Source: CAYOZN01 sp964408455 (GTDB lineage Bacteria > Planctomycetota > Phycisphaerae > UBA1845 > UTPLA1). Taken from it: a DNA stretch of 64,000 nucleotides. Below are positions 17,867-26,779 of this stretch, in pieces. The translations under genes and the position numbers were made by a program. The notes below the pieces were generated by a model that searched no databases, had not been told where the DNA came from, and was given only the letters and a program-made list of their open reading frames with translations. The stretch covers positions 62,001-126,000 of the forward strand of contig CAYOZN010000010.1 of assembly GCA_964408455.1 (NCBI GenBank). Reading direction: 5' to 3'. Position 1 is the first letter of the stretch. Each line of letters starts with the position of its first letter.

Positions 17867-18205
17867 TCCGCGCCGGGCAAGTGCCGGGCAGAATCGCACG
17901 TCCGGTATGCCATTTTTTCGATTCATTTTTTTTCCAACGCAATTGTTTTATGGACTAATCAAAGTCCCATCTGCCACGGCCCGATAGGAGTCGCGGTCAC
18001 CTGATGGCCCGCAAGCCATTCGGGGACCCCGGCTCAGACCGGCGACCACGTCAAGGAGGCGAGGGTCGCGGCCTGAAAAAGCAACGTCGCCCGTTCCGGC
18101 CTGCGTCTTGCGTCGCGGCCGGCGGCGTTGAAGACCGGCGCTCGCAGGGGCGAAAACTGCCGTGCCGCATGCCGGCTGCACAACCGGCTGTTCAGGGAGG
18201 AACCG
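17867..18205 (+). promoter_or_regulatory. Upstream region of the flagellin gene with AT-rich patch and sigma-28-like promoter
   Basis: The region opens with T-rich DNA (17910-17955), unusual for this genome. At 17959-17987 TCAAAGTC and CCCGATAG lie 13 bp apart. The sigma-28 consensus is TAAAGTTT, 11 bp, GCCGATAA, so the -10 matches at six of eight positions with slightly long spacing. This would give a leader of about 210 bases before the flagellin ATG. GGGAGG at 18195-18200 is the ribosome site. Confidence 0.45.
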
Positions 18206-19657
18206 ATGAGTCGCATTAATACCAATGTTCCGGCGCTAACGGCGATCCACAAGCTGACCGCCAACCAGAAGACACTGAGCAAGAGCCTCGAACGGCTCAG
18301 CTCGGGCTTTCGGATCAATCGCGGCGCGGACGATCCGGCGGGGCTCATCGCATCCGAGTCGCTCCGCTCCGAAATCCGCGGAATCTCGCAGGCCATCAGC
18401 AACTCCGAGAGGGCGATCAACGTCATCTCGACCGCTGATGCGGCCCTCAGCGAGGTATCCAAGCTGCTCCTCGAGATCAAGAGCCTCGTCGTGCAGACCG
18501 CCAACGACGGCGCGCTGTCCAACGACGAGATCGAGGCCAATCAGCAGCAGATCGACTCGCTGCTCATCAGCATCGATCGCATTGCCAACTCGACACAGTT
18601 CAACGGCAAGAAGCTGCTCAACGGCCAGCTTGCCTACCAGATCGACGGCCAGGACCGGGCCAACATCCCGCGAATCCAGGTCTTCGGCGCCCGTGTTCCG
18701 GAGAACAGCACCTATGACGTACAGGTGCAGGTCACGCAATCGGCGCAGACCGCGGCCCTGACCATCGGTGTCGGCGGAACGACCGGCATTGCCGGCGGCG
18801 GCGTCCTCTCTTCCGGGAACAACATCACCCTCGAAGTGCGCGGCAATTTCGGCACCGAGCTGTTCAACTTTGCCAGCGGCACATCGCTGGCCCAGATTGC
18901 CCAGGCCATCAGCACGTCGGCGAACCTGACCGGTGTGTCGGCCACGGCCAGCGCGGGCGGCATCTCGTTCAACTCGACCGGCTATGGCAGCAGCCAGTTC
19001 GTCTCGGTTCGCGCCATCAGCGGCGTCTTCAATATCAACCCCGGCGATCAGGGCGACAACCAGGATCAGGGCCGCGACGCCCAGGTCTTCATCAACGGCC
19101 AGCAGGCTTCGGTCGATGGCCTCATCGCCAGCATTCGCAGCGCCGGCCTCGACGTGGTGCTCGATCTCAGCGAGTCGTTCGGAACCACTGCCGGCTCCGA
19201 CACCTTCACCATCATCGGTGGCGGGGCAAACTTCCAGATCGGCCCCAATGTCAACTCCGACGGCCGTGTGAGCCTCGGCGTGAACTCGATCACCACTGCC
19301 AACCTGGGCAACACCATCGCGGGCTTCCTGAATGCACTCGGCACCGGGCGGGCTGCCGAAGTGGTCAATTCTGAGAACCTGCCCACCGCCGAGAAGATCA
19401 TCACCTCCGCGATCAACCAGGTGTCCATCCTGTCCGGTCGCCTCGGTGGCTTCCAGGCCAACCAGGTCGAGACCAATCTCAACAGCCTGCGGGTCGCGCT
19501 CGAGAACGTGACGGCATCGGAGTCGGCCATCCGCGACACCGACTACTCCGTTGAAGTCTCAAACCTGACGCGGGCGCAGATTCTGCTGCAATCGACGACG
19601 CAGACGCTCGGCATCGCCAACCAGATTCCGCAGAACGTGCTGCGGCTGCTGGGCTAA
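18206..19657 (+). CDS. fliC: Flagellin
   Basis: 483 residues. The N-terminal D0/D1 domain is canonical (MSRINTNVPALTAIHKLTAN, RLSSGFRINRGADDPAGLIA) and so is the C-terminal one (ENVTASESAIRDTDYSVEVS, ending LGIANQIPQNVLRLLG). The central ~170-380 is a variable surface domain rich in Gly, Ser and Asn. It is exported through the flagellar system and polymerises into the filament. GGGAGG precedes ATG 18206. A strong hairpin follows the stop. Neighbours FliD and FliS (cap and chaperone) complete the filament module. Confidence 0.96.
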   Translation: MSRINTNVPALTAIHKLTANQKTLSKSLERLSSGFRINRGADDPAGLIASESLRSEIRGISQAISNSERAINVISTADAALSEVSKLLLEIKSLVVQTANDGALSNDEIEANQQQIDSLLISIDRIANSTQFNGKKLLNGQLAYQIDGQDRANIPRIQVFGARVPENSTYDVQVQVTQSAQTAALTIGVGGTTGIAGGGVLSSGNNITLEVRGNFGTELFNFASGTSLAQIAQAISTSANLTGVSATASAGGISFNSTGYGSSQFVSVRAISGVFNINPGDQGDNQDQGRDAQVFINGQQASVDGLIASIRSAGLDVVLDLSESFGTTAGSDTFTIIGGGANFQIGPNVNSDGRVSLGVNSITTANLGNTIAGFLNALGTGRAAEVVNSENLPTAEKIITSAINQVSILSGRLGGFQANQVETNLNSLRVALENVTASESAIRDTDYSVEVSNLTRAQILLQSTTQTLGIANQIPQNVLRLLG

Positions 19658-19713
19658 GCCGGCAGGGCCCAACGCGGCCAACGGCGCTGAAAAGACCGAT
19701 CGAACACATGCAA

Positions 19714-19758
19714 GCGCCCGCGGGCGCCGCCCAGCGGCCCCCGCGGGCGTCTCTATTC
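19714..19758 (+). terminator. Terminator after flagellin gene
   Basis: A perfect 10-bp stem, CGCCCGCGGG (19715-19724) with CCCGCGGGCG (19740-19749), followed by TCTCTATT. The T tract is weak but the stem is strong and lies 57 bp past the stop. Confidence 0.65.
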
Positions 19759-19887
19759 GGCCGGCCGTCAGCGCGAACCGATATTAACATTGGCGCTCGC
19801 TCTCGTCCGCGGGCCGCGGCTGCGTCGGCCGGCCCCCGTGCCTGAACGCCGCATCGAACGTACTCGCCAGGGTTCGTGGAGCTCGTC

Positions 19888-20073
19888 ATGAAGCACACGG
19901 TTCTGATCCGGCCGGATTGCACCAGGAGCGGCGTCATCGTCACCTGTTACATCAACGGACGAAAACTGTTCCGCGCGGCTCCGTGGGTCGAGTCGCCTGG
20001 CGATGCGCAGGCCGCGCCGCCTGCCGCAGCCAGCCCGCCGGCGCAGGCCGGCCCACGCAAGCGGGGAGTATGA
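19888..20073 (+). CDS. Small hypothetical protein between flagellin and FliD genes
   Basis: 61 residues. The first ~30 (MKHTVLIRPDCTRSGVIVTC then YINGRKLFRA) look like a beta-hairpin, the rest is a Pro/Ala-rich tail ending PRKRGV. GGAG lies six bases before the ATG at 19888. FlaG often occupies this place but there is no similarity to it. Coding status is uncertain; an ATG at 19876 would add four residues. Confidence 0.45.
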   Translation: MKHTVLIRPDCTRSGVIVTCYINGRKLFRAAPWVESPGDAQAAPPAAASPPAQAGPRKRGV

Positions 20074-20183
20074 ACGCGCCGCCGTGCAGGCACGGTGCGC
20101 CCACTGCAACGCCAAAGATGCGGCGCCGACAGCCGCCTGCCGGTCAACTCCGTCGCGCTGCGTAACTCACGGAAGGCAATGTC

Positions 20184-23100
20184 ATGTCGACCATCTCCAG
20201 CGGTGTCGGGCTCGTCTCCGGCCTGCCGATCAACGATCTCGTCGATTCGCTCATCAGCGTGCAGGCGCGGCCCATCACGCTGCTCCAGGCCCGCATCGGC
20301 GCGCTGACCGGGCAGCGCACCGGCCTGCTTCAGATCTCCGCCCAGCTTTCGGCCCTGCGCAACGCCGCTCTGTCGCTCAAGTCGACCAGCCTTTTTTCGA
20401 GCACGACCGCCACGTCCAGTGCTGCCCAGTCTCTTGCCGCCACCGTCACCGGCGTGGCCCAGCCGGGCACGTATTCCTTCAGTGTCCGATCGCTGGCACG
20501 GGCGCACCAGCTCCTGTCCACCGGCTTCGCCAGCCCGGATTCCACCGCCGTCGGCGCCGGTGTGCTGACCATCGAATCGGCCGCCGGCCGCGTCAACCAG
20601 TCGACGCTGCTGGGCCATCTCAACGGTGGGCAGGGCGTGCAGGCCGGCCGCATCCGCATCACCGATCGCTCCGGCCAGACGGCCGACGTCGATCTGGTCA
20701 CCGCGCGGACGGTCGACGACGTGATCAATGCCATCAACGCGGCAACCGGTGTCAACGTGACGGCCCGCGTGGACGGCGATCGCATCGTCATCGAAGATGC
20801 CACCGGCGGCGCCGGGGCCCTCGTCGTCGCCGATATCGGCGTGGGACGAACCGCCGCCGATCTTGGCATCGCAAAAACCATCACCGATCCGATGGCGACG
20901 CTCGCCGGCGACGATCTCGTCTATCTGAGCGAAGGCACGCGAATACGGCAGTTGAACGACGGCAACGGCATCCGTGCCCGCCGGGGACTCGATGATGTCG
21001 AAGTTTCCCTCTCCGACGGAACCGTCCTCCGCTACAGCTTTTCCAGCGAGTTGCGACAGGGCACGGCCCTCGCCGCGCTCAACCAGGGGGCCGGCATTCC
21101 GCCGGGCACGATCAAGATCACCGATCGCGCCGGCCACTCCGCCGAGATCGATCTGTCCGCTGCCACGACCGTGCAGCAAGTGGTCGATACGATCAACAAC
21201 GCGGACGGCATCAGCGTCACGGCGTCCTTTTCCGGTAGCCGATTCGTGCTCATAGACAACTCGGTCGCCGCCGGTCAGACGGCCGTCGGCAATTTCATCG
21301 TCGAAGACGTGGAAGGCACCGCGGGCGACGCGCTGGGCCTGTTGCGTTCGACCGCCGGTACGCGCATCGACGGCGACGATGTTTATGGCGTCGATACCGT
21401 CGCAGACGTGTTGCGCGTCATCAACCTCGACCTGGTCAACAACGGCCGCCTCACTGCGTCGCTCTCCGACGACGGGCAGGGCATCAAGCTGGTCGACACG
21501 ACCGGCGGGGCGGGCACGTTCGAGGTTCGCGCCATCAACGGCTCGCGGGCCGCGGACGATTTGGGCATCCTGACGGAGAACAACCCCGCGTCGGGAAGCG
21601 TCGTTCAATCGAGACGGCTCGTGGCCGGGCTCAACACCGTCTTCCTGCGATCGTTGAACGGCGGCAATGTTGCACTGCCGCCGCTCGGAGCGCTCGAGAT
21701 TACCGATCGCAGCGGGCAGTCGGCCAGCATCGATCTGTCCGGCGCGCGCACGCTGCCGGCGGTCATCAGCCTCATCAACAGCCAGAACACGAACGTCAAG
21801 GCATCGCTGTCCGATTCGGGGCTGGGCCTGGTGCTGACCGACAGCACGCCGGCCGCCAGCGCCAACGGCAATCTCGTGCTCGCCGGCGACGCGGCACTCG
21901 CGCTGAAGATCGCCACCAATGATGCGGTTTCCAGCGTTTCGAGCGGTAACTATGTACAGTCGTTCCAGTCGTTCAATGACCTGACGATCACCGATCGCGG
22001 CGGCGTTGCCCACGCGGTGGACCTGTCGGGCGCACAGACGCTTGCCGACGTCATCGCCGCCATCAACGCCCTCGGCGGTGGAAATGCGCCCGTTCTGAAG
22101 GCATCGGTCTCGGCGTCGGGGCTCGGAATCGAAATTGAGGACCTGACCGGCGGGGCGGGGAACCTGGTCATCAGCGGGTCGACGGCCGACGTGCTGAACA
22201 TCCGCACCAACTCGGCGGTGTCGAAGGTATCCAGCGGAAATCTGCAAAAGCAGTACGTCAACGAGGCATCGCCGCTGGCGAGCCTGTTCGATGGCGCCGG
22301 CGTCCCCAAGGGCAAATTCAGAATTACCGACAGCACCGGCGCCTCGGCCGTCGTCGATCTCACTCAGGGCGATGAAAAAACGCTCGGCGACGTCATCAGC
22401 GAGATCAATTCCCGCGGCATCGGCGTCCGCGCCCGCATCAACGACGGCGGCGACGGGCTCATCGTCGAGGACATCGCCGGCGGAACGCTGCAACTCAAGA
22501 TTGCCGAAGAGGGCGGCACCGTCGCCCGTGCCCTGGGCATTCTCGGCACGGCCAAGGCCGGCGAGTCCTTCATCGATGGCTCGCGCGAAGCCCGCATCGG
22601 CGTTGTCGCCGGTGATAGTCTTGACGACGTTCTCGCGAAAATTCAGGCGGCCGGCGCCGCAATCAACGCCTCCATTATCAACGACGGCTCGTCGGGCAAC
22701 CCCTACCGGCTCAGCATCTCCAGCACACGCACCGGACTGGCCGGTGAACTCGCGCTCGACGGGGGGACGACCGGTCTCCAGTTCCAGACGCTTGCCTCCG
22801 CTCGCGACGCGGCGATCACGCTGGGGGAGGGAGATTCGGAGCAGCCGCTCGTGGTCTTCAGCTCGGGCAACAGCTTCACCGGCGTCATCAGCGGCGTCCG
22901 AATCGATGCGCTGGCGACGACCAGCGAGCCCGTCACCGTCACCGTCAATAAGAATCCCGATGCCATCGTCACGGCGGTCAACGAATTCGTCACCCGTTTC
23001 AATGCGCTGGTGAGCACGCTGGATCAACTCACCTCGTTTACGCCGGAAACCAATCAGCGCGGCATCCTGCAAGGCGACGCCACTGCCCGCCGCGTGCGAG

Positions 23101-23576
23101 CCTCGCTGACCAATCTGGTGAATCGCGCGGTGCCGGGCATTTCTTCCGGCTTCGCGACACTGTCGTCCATCGGCGTCAAGTTCGGCAATGGCGGCGTACT
23201 CACGGTCGACGAGACGAAGCTGCGCGACGCCATTGCCAATGATCCCGCCAGCGTCACTCAGTTGTTCACCTTCGAACAGAAAAACGAGGAAGGTGAAGTC
23301 ATCCGTACCGGCCTCGCGGGCATCATCGAAGCAGAAATCGATCGGCTCACCAACGTCGATAGTGGCGTGCTGACGCTGCGCGAAGAGGCCCTGCAAACGA
23401 CCGAAACGCGGCTCAACGCGCGCATCGCACAGATGCAGGACCTGCTCGAGGCGCGGCGTCTGCGTCTGCTCGATCAGTTCAACCACCTCGAATCGGTATT
23501 GGCCAATCTGCAGGGCCAGCAGACCGCGCTGGCCGGCCTGTCCGGTCAGATCAACCTGTTCCAGCAGCCGCAATAA
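20184..23576 (+). CDS. fliD: Giant flagellar filament cap protein FliD
   Basis: 1130 residues against a usual 450-700. The N-terminus MSTISSGVGLVSGLPINDLV and the C-terminal FliD domain (DAIVTAVNEFVTRFNALVST, then GISSGFATLSSIGVKF, ending in a coiled coil) are canonical. Between ~140 and 860 are about seven repeats of ~80-110 residues with the pattern ITDRSGQ.A.IDLS.A.T...VI..IN, then V.A......G..I.D.TGG, the flagellin-hook-IN-type motif. The protein caps the filament and directs flagellin folding. Repeat expansion makes the exposed part very large, possibly adhesive (inference). Confidence 0.95.
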   Translation: MSTISSGVGLVSGLPINDLVDSLISVQARPITLLQARIGALTGQRTGLLQISAQLSALRNAALSLKSTSLFSSTTATSSAAQSLAATVTGVAQPGTYSFSVRSLARAHQLLSTGFASPDSTAVGAGVLTIESAAGRVNQSTLLGHLNGGQGVQAGRIRITDRSGQTADVDLVTARTVDDVINAINAATGVNVTARVDGDRIVIEDATGGAGALVVADIGVGRTAADLGIAKTITDPMATLAGDDLVYLSEGTRIRQLNDGNGIRARRGLDDVEVSLSDGTVLRYSFSSELRQGTALAALNQGAGIPPGTIKITDRAGHSAEIDLSAATTVQQVVDTINNADGISVTASFSGSRFVLIDNSVAAGQTAVGNFIVEDVEGTAGDALGLLRSTAGTRIDGDDVYGVDTVADVLRVINLDLVNNGRLTASLSDDGQGIKLVDTTGGAGTFEVRAINGSRAADDLGILTENNPASGSVVQSRRLVAGLNTVFLRSLNGGNVALPPLGALEITDRSGQSASIDLSGARTLPAVISLINSQNTNVKASLSDSGLGLVLTDSTPAASANGNLVLAGDAALALKIATNDAVSSVSSGNYVQSFQSFNDLTITDRGGVAHAVDLSGAQTLADVIAAINALGGGNAPVLKASVSASGLGIEIEDLTGGAGNLVISGSTADVLNIRTNSAVSKVSSGNLQKQYVNEASPLASLFDGAGVPKGKFRITDSTGASAVVDLTQGDEKTLGDVISEINSRGIGVRARINDGGDGLIVEDIAGGTLQLKIAEEGGTVARALGILGTAKAGESFIDGSREARIGVVAGDSLDDVLAKIQAAGAAINASIINDGSSGNPYRLSISSTRTGLAGELALDGGTTGLQFQTLASARDAAITLGEGDSEQPLVVFSSGNSFTGVISGVRIDALATTSEPVTVTVNKNPDAIVTAVNEFVTRFNALVSTLDQLTSFTPETNQRGILQGDATARRVRASLTNLVNRAVPGISSGFATLSSIGVKFGNGGVLTVDETKLRDAIANDPASVTQLFTFEQKNEEGEVIRTGLAGIIEAEIDRLTNVDSGVLTLREEALQTTETRLNARIAQMQDLLEARRLRLLDQFNHLESVLANLQGQQTALAGLSGQINLFQQPQ

Positions 23577-23713
23577 TTGCGCGATCGGCGGAGGGCCATT
23601 TCGCGCGTGATAACTCATCGCGCGCTTGCCGACGTCCGATGTGTCAGCTGCGGCGTGAATGCGGCGCGTGTCCCGGGCCGCGGCTCGATCCGACGATTTG
23701 AATCACGACTGAC

Positions 23714-24172
23714 ATGACGAACGAAGCCTCGAAAGAGTATCTCCGAAACGCGGTGATGACCGCGACGCCCGAGCAGCTTCAGCTCATGCTTTACGACGGC
23801 GCGATCCGATTCGCGACGCAGGCATCGGACGCATTGCGGCTGGGAAAGCTGGACGAGAGCTGCGAGAAGCTGATTCGCGCGCAAAACATCGTCGTCGAGA
23901 TGCGCAACGGGCTGCGGCGCGAAATCAATCCGACGCTCTGCGACCAGATGGCTGCCCTGTACGACTTCATCTATAACCGGCTGGTCGATGCGAATCTCAA
24001 GCGCAGCCAGTCCGATCTGGATCAGGCCGTCCGGGTCCTTCGCCACCAGCGCGAGACGTGGCAGATGCTGATCGAAAAGGTGCGCACCGAACGCGATGAA
24101 GGCAACGCAGCAAAGGCCCGGCCCGCGGCGATGGAAGAGACGCCGTCGCTCAAGCTCAGCATCGAGGCGTAG
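23714..24172 (+). CDS. fliS: Flagellin chaperone FliS
   Basis: 152 residues. EYLRNAVMTATPEQLQLMLY then DGAIRFATQASDAL matches FliS, which binds flagellin in the cytoplasm and prevents premature polymerisation. Helical throughout, with a ~20-residue C-terminal extension beyond the usual ~130. It lies 137 bp after fliD. Confidence 0.93.
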   Translation: MTNEASKEYLRNAVMTATPEQLQLMLYDGAIRFATQASDALRLGKLDESCEKLIRAQNIVVEMRNGLRREINPTLCDQMAALYDFIYNRLVDANLKRSQSDLDQAVRVLRHQRETWQMLIEKVRTERDEGNAAKARPAAMEETPSLKLSIEA

Positions 24173-24820
24173 CGTCTTCTCACTTTCTGGCTGATCGCGG
24201 AATTCAGGGTTTACCGGGGTGCGCCCGGACCCGGTTTTCCGCCCCGCAAACCCGAAGGCGGCGAGCCGAAATTTTTTCCAGATTTTTCTTCTGACGGCGG
24301 CCGCCAACACATCGAAGCCTCTCCAAAAGGGTCCCGGTGAGGCGCCTCACCAGAAAAATACACGATGCAATCCGATGCAAACCGGAGCGCGCCGAGGCGC
24401 GCCGCGGCCAAAGTGACCAAAAAACGCCGACGCCGCTGCGAGGCCACCACCTGCTCCTCTACCCATTAATGTGCTCAACGTTCCGCCAGAATGGCCGGCT
24501 GCGTCGCATCCGGCGTGGTCGTCGGCACCGAAATTCCCGATTCCGGGTGATTATCGCAGCCCGATGCACGTTCGCGTGGCCATCTGACCGGTCCGCGGCC
24601 GAATACTGCGGCGGCGTTGATACGGCCATTGGCCGGATCGTCGATTACCGCCGATAATTCACATGCGCAGCCGGAGTGACAGGGCCAGCGGGCCGCTCGT
24701 GCGGCGCATGCCGAAATTGCGCGTCGGCCGAACACCCGGCCTGCCCGGCCCGTAGAAACGGCAATCCGGCCGGAAGACGAATGTCCTGTTTTCGACCTGC
24801 TGCACAGGAAGGCGATGCCC
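24173..24820. other. 648-bp non-coding stretch after fliS
   Basis: No convincing gene on either strand. It contains a probable terminator (24213-24238), a 16-bp perfect palindrome GGTGAGGCGCCTCACC (24336-24351) followed by AGAAAAATA, and otherwise nothing recognised. The palindrome could be an operator or a terminator read on the minus strand. Confidence 0.5.
24213..24238 (+). terminator. Probable terminator of the flagellar block
   Basis: Arms ACCGGG (24213-24218) and CCCGGT (24230-24235) followed by TTT, 41 bp after the fliS stop. Confidence 0.55.
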
Positions 24821-25873
24821 ATGGTCTCGAACGGTCCTTTCAATAACCGCGTCTGCTTCGGCATGGTCGCCATCCTGGCACTTGCTTCGGCCCTTGCACC
24901 CGTTGCTGCGCAGGACACGCCTTCCGCCGCGCCGGCCAAGGTGAATCCGGATGAGATGATCCAGACGGCGCTCGACTGCATCGAGAACAACGAGTTTGAA
25001 AAGGCGGCGCAGCTGGTTCGCGAGGTCGGACTCCTGAAGCCCAATCTGCCGCGGCTCTTTCTGGCCCGCGGGCTGCTGTACGGTGCGTCCGGCCGGCAAA
25101 TCGAGGCGATGGGAGAGCTGGGCAACTATATAAAGACGGACGAAGGACAGCGCGATCATCGCGGGTACGCCGGGCTGGGGCAGATTTTCATGCAGTCGCG
25201 GATGTATCGCGAGGCGATCGATCCGCTCGAGAAGGCCGCGCGACTGGCGCCAACCGAAGAGAAGGGCAAGAACCTTCAGGCCCAGATCACCATGTTGCTG
25301 GCCACGGCGTACGCGAATCTGGAACGCACTCAGAAGGCGGTCGAAACGGCGACGAAGGCCCAGGCCATGGCGCCGCGCGATCCGGACATTCAGCTCCAGC
25401 TTTCGCAGATTGCGGCATCGGGCAACGAATACAAAGTGGCCCTGGACGCCTCGGTGGCCGCCATCTCGATCTATCAGGCGCGGATCAGCGACGACGCCTT
25501 CAACGAAGACGCGCACCAGAAACTGCGCAAGGCCTTTGGCGTGCTCAGCTCGCTGATTGAGTACAACCGCAAGCTCGAGCCGAAAAACGGCGAACACGAT
25601 CTGCAATACGCCCGGCTCATCCGCGACGTGGCCAATCTCGATCGCCGCATCAATCTTCTCGGTGCGCGCAATGTCGTACGTCAGGCACTCACCAAGAACC
25701 CGGACCATGCCGACATGCTGGCACTTCAGGCGCAGCTGGAAGTCGAGCTGGGCGCCTCCGCCGACGCCAGGGCCACGCTCGAATCCGCCATTCAGAAGCA
25801 CCCGGAGAACCAGGAACTCAAGCGCATGCTCGCCGACATGGGGCCGCGGGCGTCGGCGACCGCTTCACCATGA
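24821..25873 (+). CDS. Exported TPR-repeat protein
   Basis: 350 residues. Signal peptide (about 1-30, ending PVAAQ), then TPR-like helical pairs from ~40 to 340, for example FLARGLLYGASGRQIEAMGE and YREAIDPLEKAARLAPTEE. Probably a periplasmic scaffold. ATG 24821 is preferred to 24815 because AGGAAGG then lies at normal spacing. Its stop overlaps the start of the next gene (ATGA), so the two are coupled. Confidence 0.82.
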   Translation: MVSNGPFNNRVCFGMVAILALASALAPVAAQDTPSAAPAKVNPDEMIQTALDCIENNEFEKAAQLVREVGLLKPNLPRLFLARGLLYGASGRQIEAMGELGNYIKTDEGQRDHRGYAGLGQIFMQSRMYREAIDPLEKAARLAPTEEKGKNLQAQITMLLATAYANLERTQKAVETATKAQAMAPRDPDIQLQLSQIAASGNEYKVALDASVAAISIYQARISDDAFNEDAHQKLRKAFGVLSSLIEYNRKLEPKNGEHDLQYARLIRDVANLDRRINLLGARNVVRQALTKNPDHADMLALQAQLEVELGASADARATLESAIQKHPENQELKRMLADMGPRASATASP

Positions 25874-26736
25874 AACTCGTTGCCACCTACGTCGCCGCAT
25901 CGATCGCCTTCGCCACGGCGGCCGCCGGCTGCGGCCCCAGCCGGCTCCTCGATCGGCCCGTCGAACTTCCCCCCGCCATTCAGTCGCGACCGCTCTGGCA
26001 TACGCCGGCGGCGTATATCTTTGCGCGGGACAAGACGCTGGCCGGCGAGACCGAGCGCTGGATTGAAGAGATCGACGCGCATTTGCGCCGCACCTACGAC
26101 GCAACGTTGGGCAAGGGCCTCGTCATCGTCGTGGATGAAGGCGAGCCGGCGGTACTGACGAGCGTCGAAGAAGTCTTGCGCCTCCAGCGGGCCAACTCGC
26201 GTGTGACCGGCGTTGCGCCGGACGGTGATGCCGACGCCGCGGCGCAGCAGGAGGCCCTGGCGAAGATCGGATTTTCGCAGGAACTCTATTGCCGAATGTC
26301 GATCGTCACGTTGGACGACGAGGCCCTGCGCCGCATGGGGGTTGAGGCGCTGCCGCCGGATGTCGAATGGACCATGCACTGTCCGTCGCATGCAATGATG
26401 CGGGCGGCGGTATGGGAGTTTGCCCCGGCGGTGCTCGAGAAGGAGCTGGGCAAGGCGGGCGCGATTGCCACGGCGTGGGCCTGGCCGCTGGCCTTCGGCG
26501 AATCGGCGAAGGCCTTTCGGCTCAGCCGCGATGTACTGGCCTTTCAACTCTGGGCCGGGCGGCAGGAGGACTGGTCGCCGGAAAAGCGGCGCGAGCAGGT
26601 GGCCGGCTACATGCGGCAGCGCGCGGTCATTCACAGCCCGCTGCTGGGGCTTGCGCTGGAAGGCAAGGGTCCAAAGGGGGCTGGTGAAAATACGGCAGAG
26701 CCGGCGAGCCGACCGGCCTCTCAGCCGGCGGATTGA
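25870..26736 (+). CDS. Lipoprotein of unknown function
   Basis: 288 residues. The N-terminus ends ATAAAGC, a lipobox, so it is probably a lipid-anchored envelope protein. The body includes WHTPAAYIFARDKTLAGETE and GKGLVIVVDEGEPAVLTSVE and has few conserved motifs I recognise. The Pro/Ala/Ser tail is low complexity. It is translationally coupled to the TPR protein upstream, so they probably act together. Confidence 0.7.
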   Translation: MKLVATYVAASIAFATAAAGCGPSRLLDRPVELPPAIQSRPLWHTPAAYIFARDKTLAGETERWIEEIDAHLRRTYDATLGKGLVIVVDEGEPAVLTSVEEVLRLQRANSRVTGVAPDGDADAAAQQEALAKIGFSQELYCRMSIVTLDDEALRRMGVEALPPDVEWTMHCPSHAMMRAAVWEFAPAVLEKELGKAGAIATAWAWPLAFGESAKAFRLSRDVLAFQLWAGRQEDWSPEKRREQVAGYMRQRAVIHSPLLGLALEGKGPKGAGENTAEPASRPASQPAD

Positions 26737-26779
26737 GTCGCGCGGGCACTGCGGTCGGTCGACGTTTGAGCAGCGGCCG

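Noticed and set aside
19947..23618. 1223-codon open frame antisense to fliD
   Set aside because: Arg/Asp/Gly-rich composition typical of the GC-biased antisense of a coding gene; the plus strand encodes a clear FliD.
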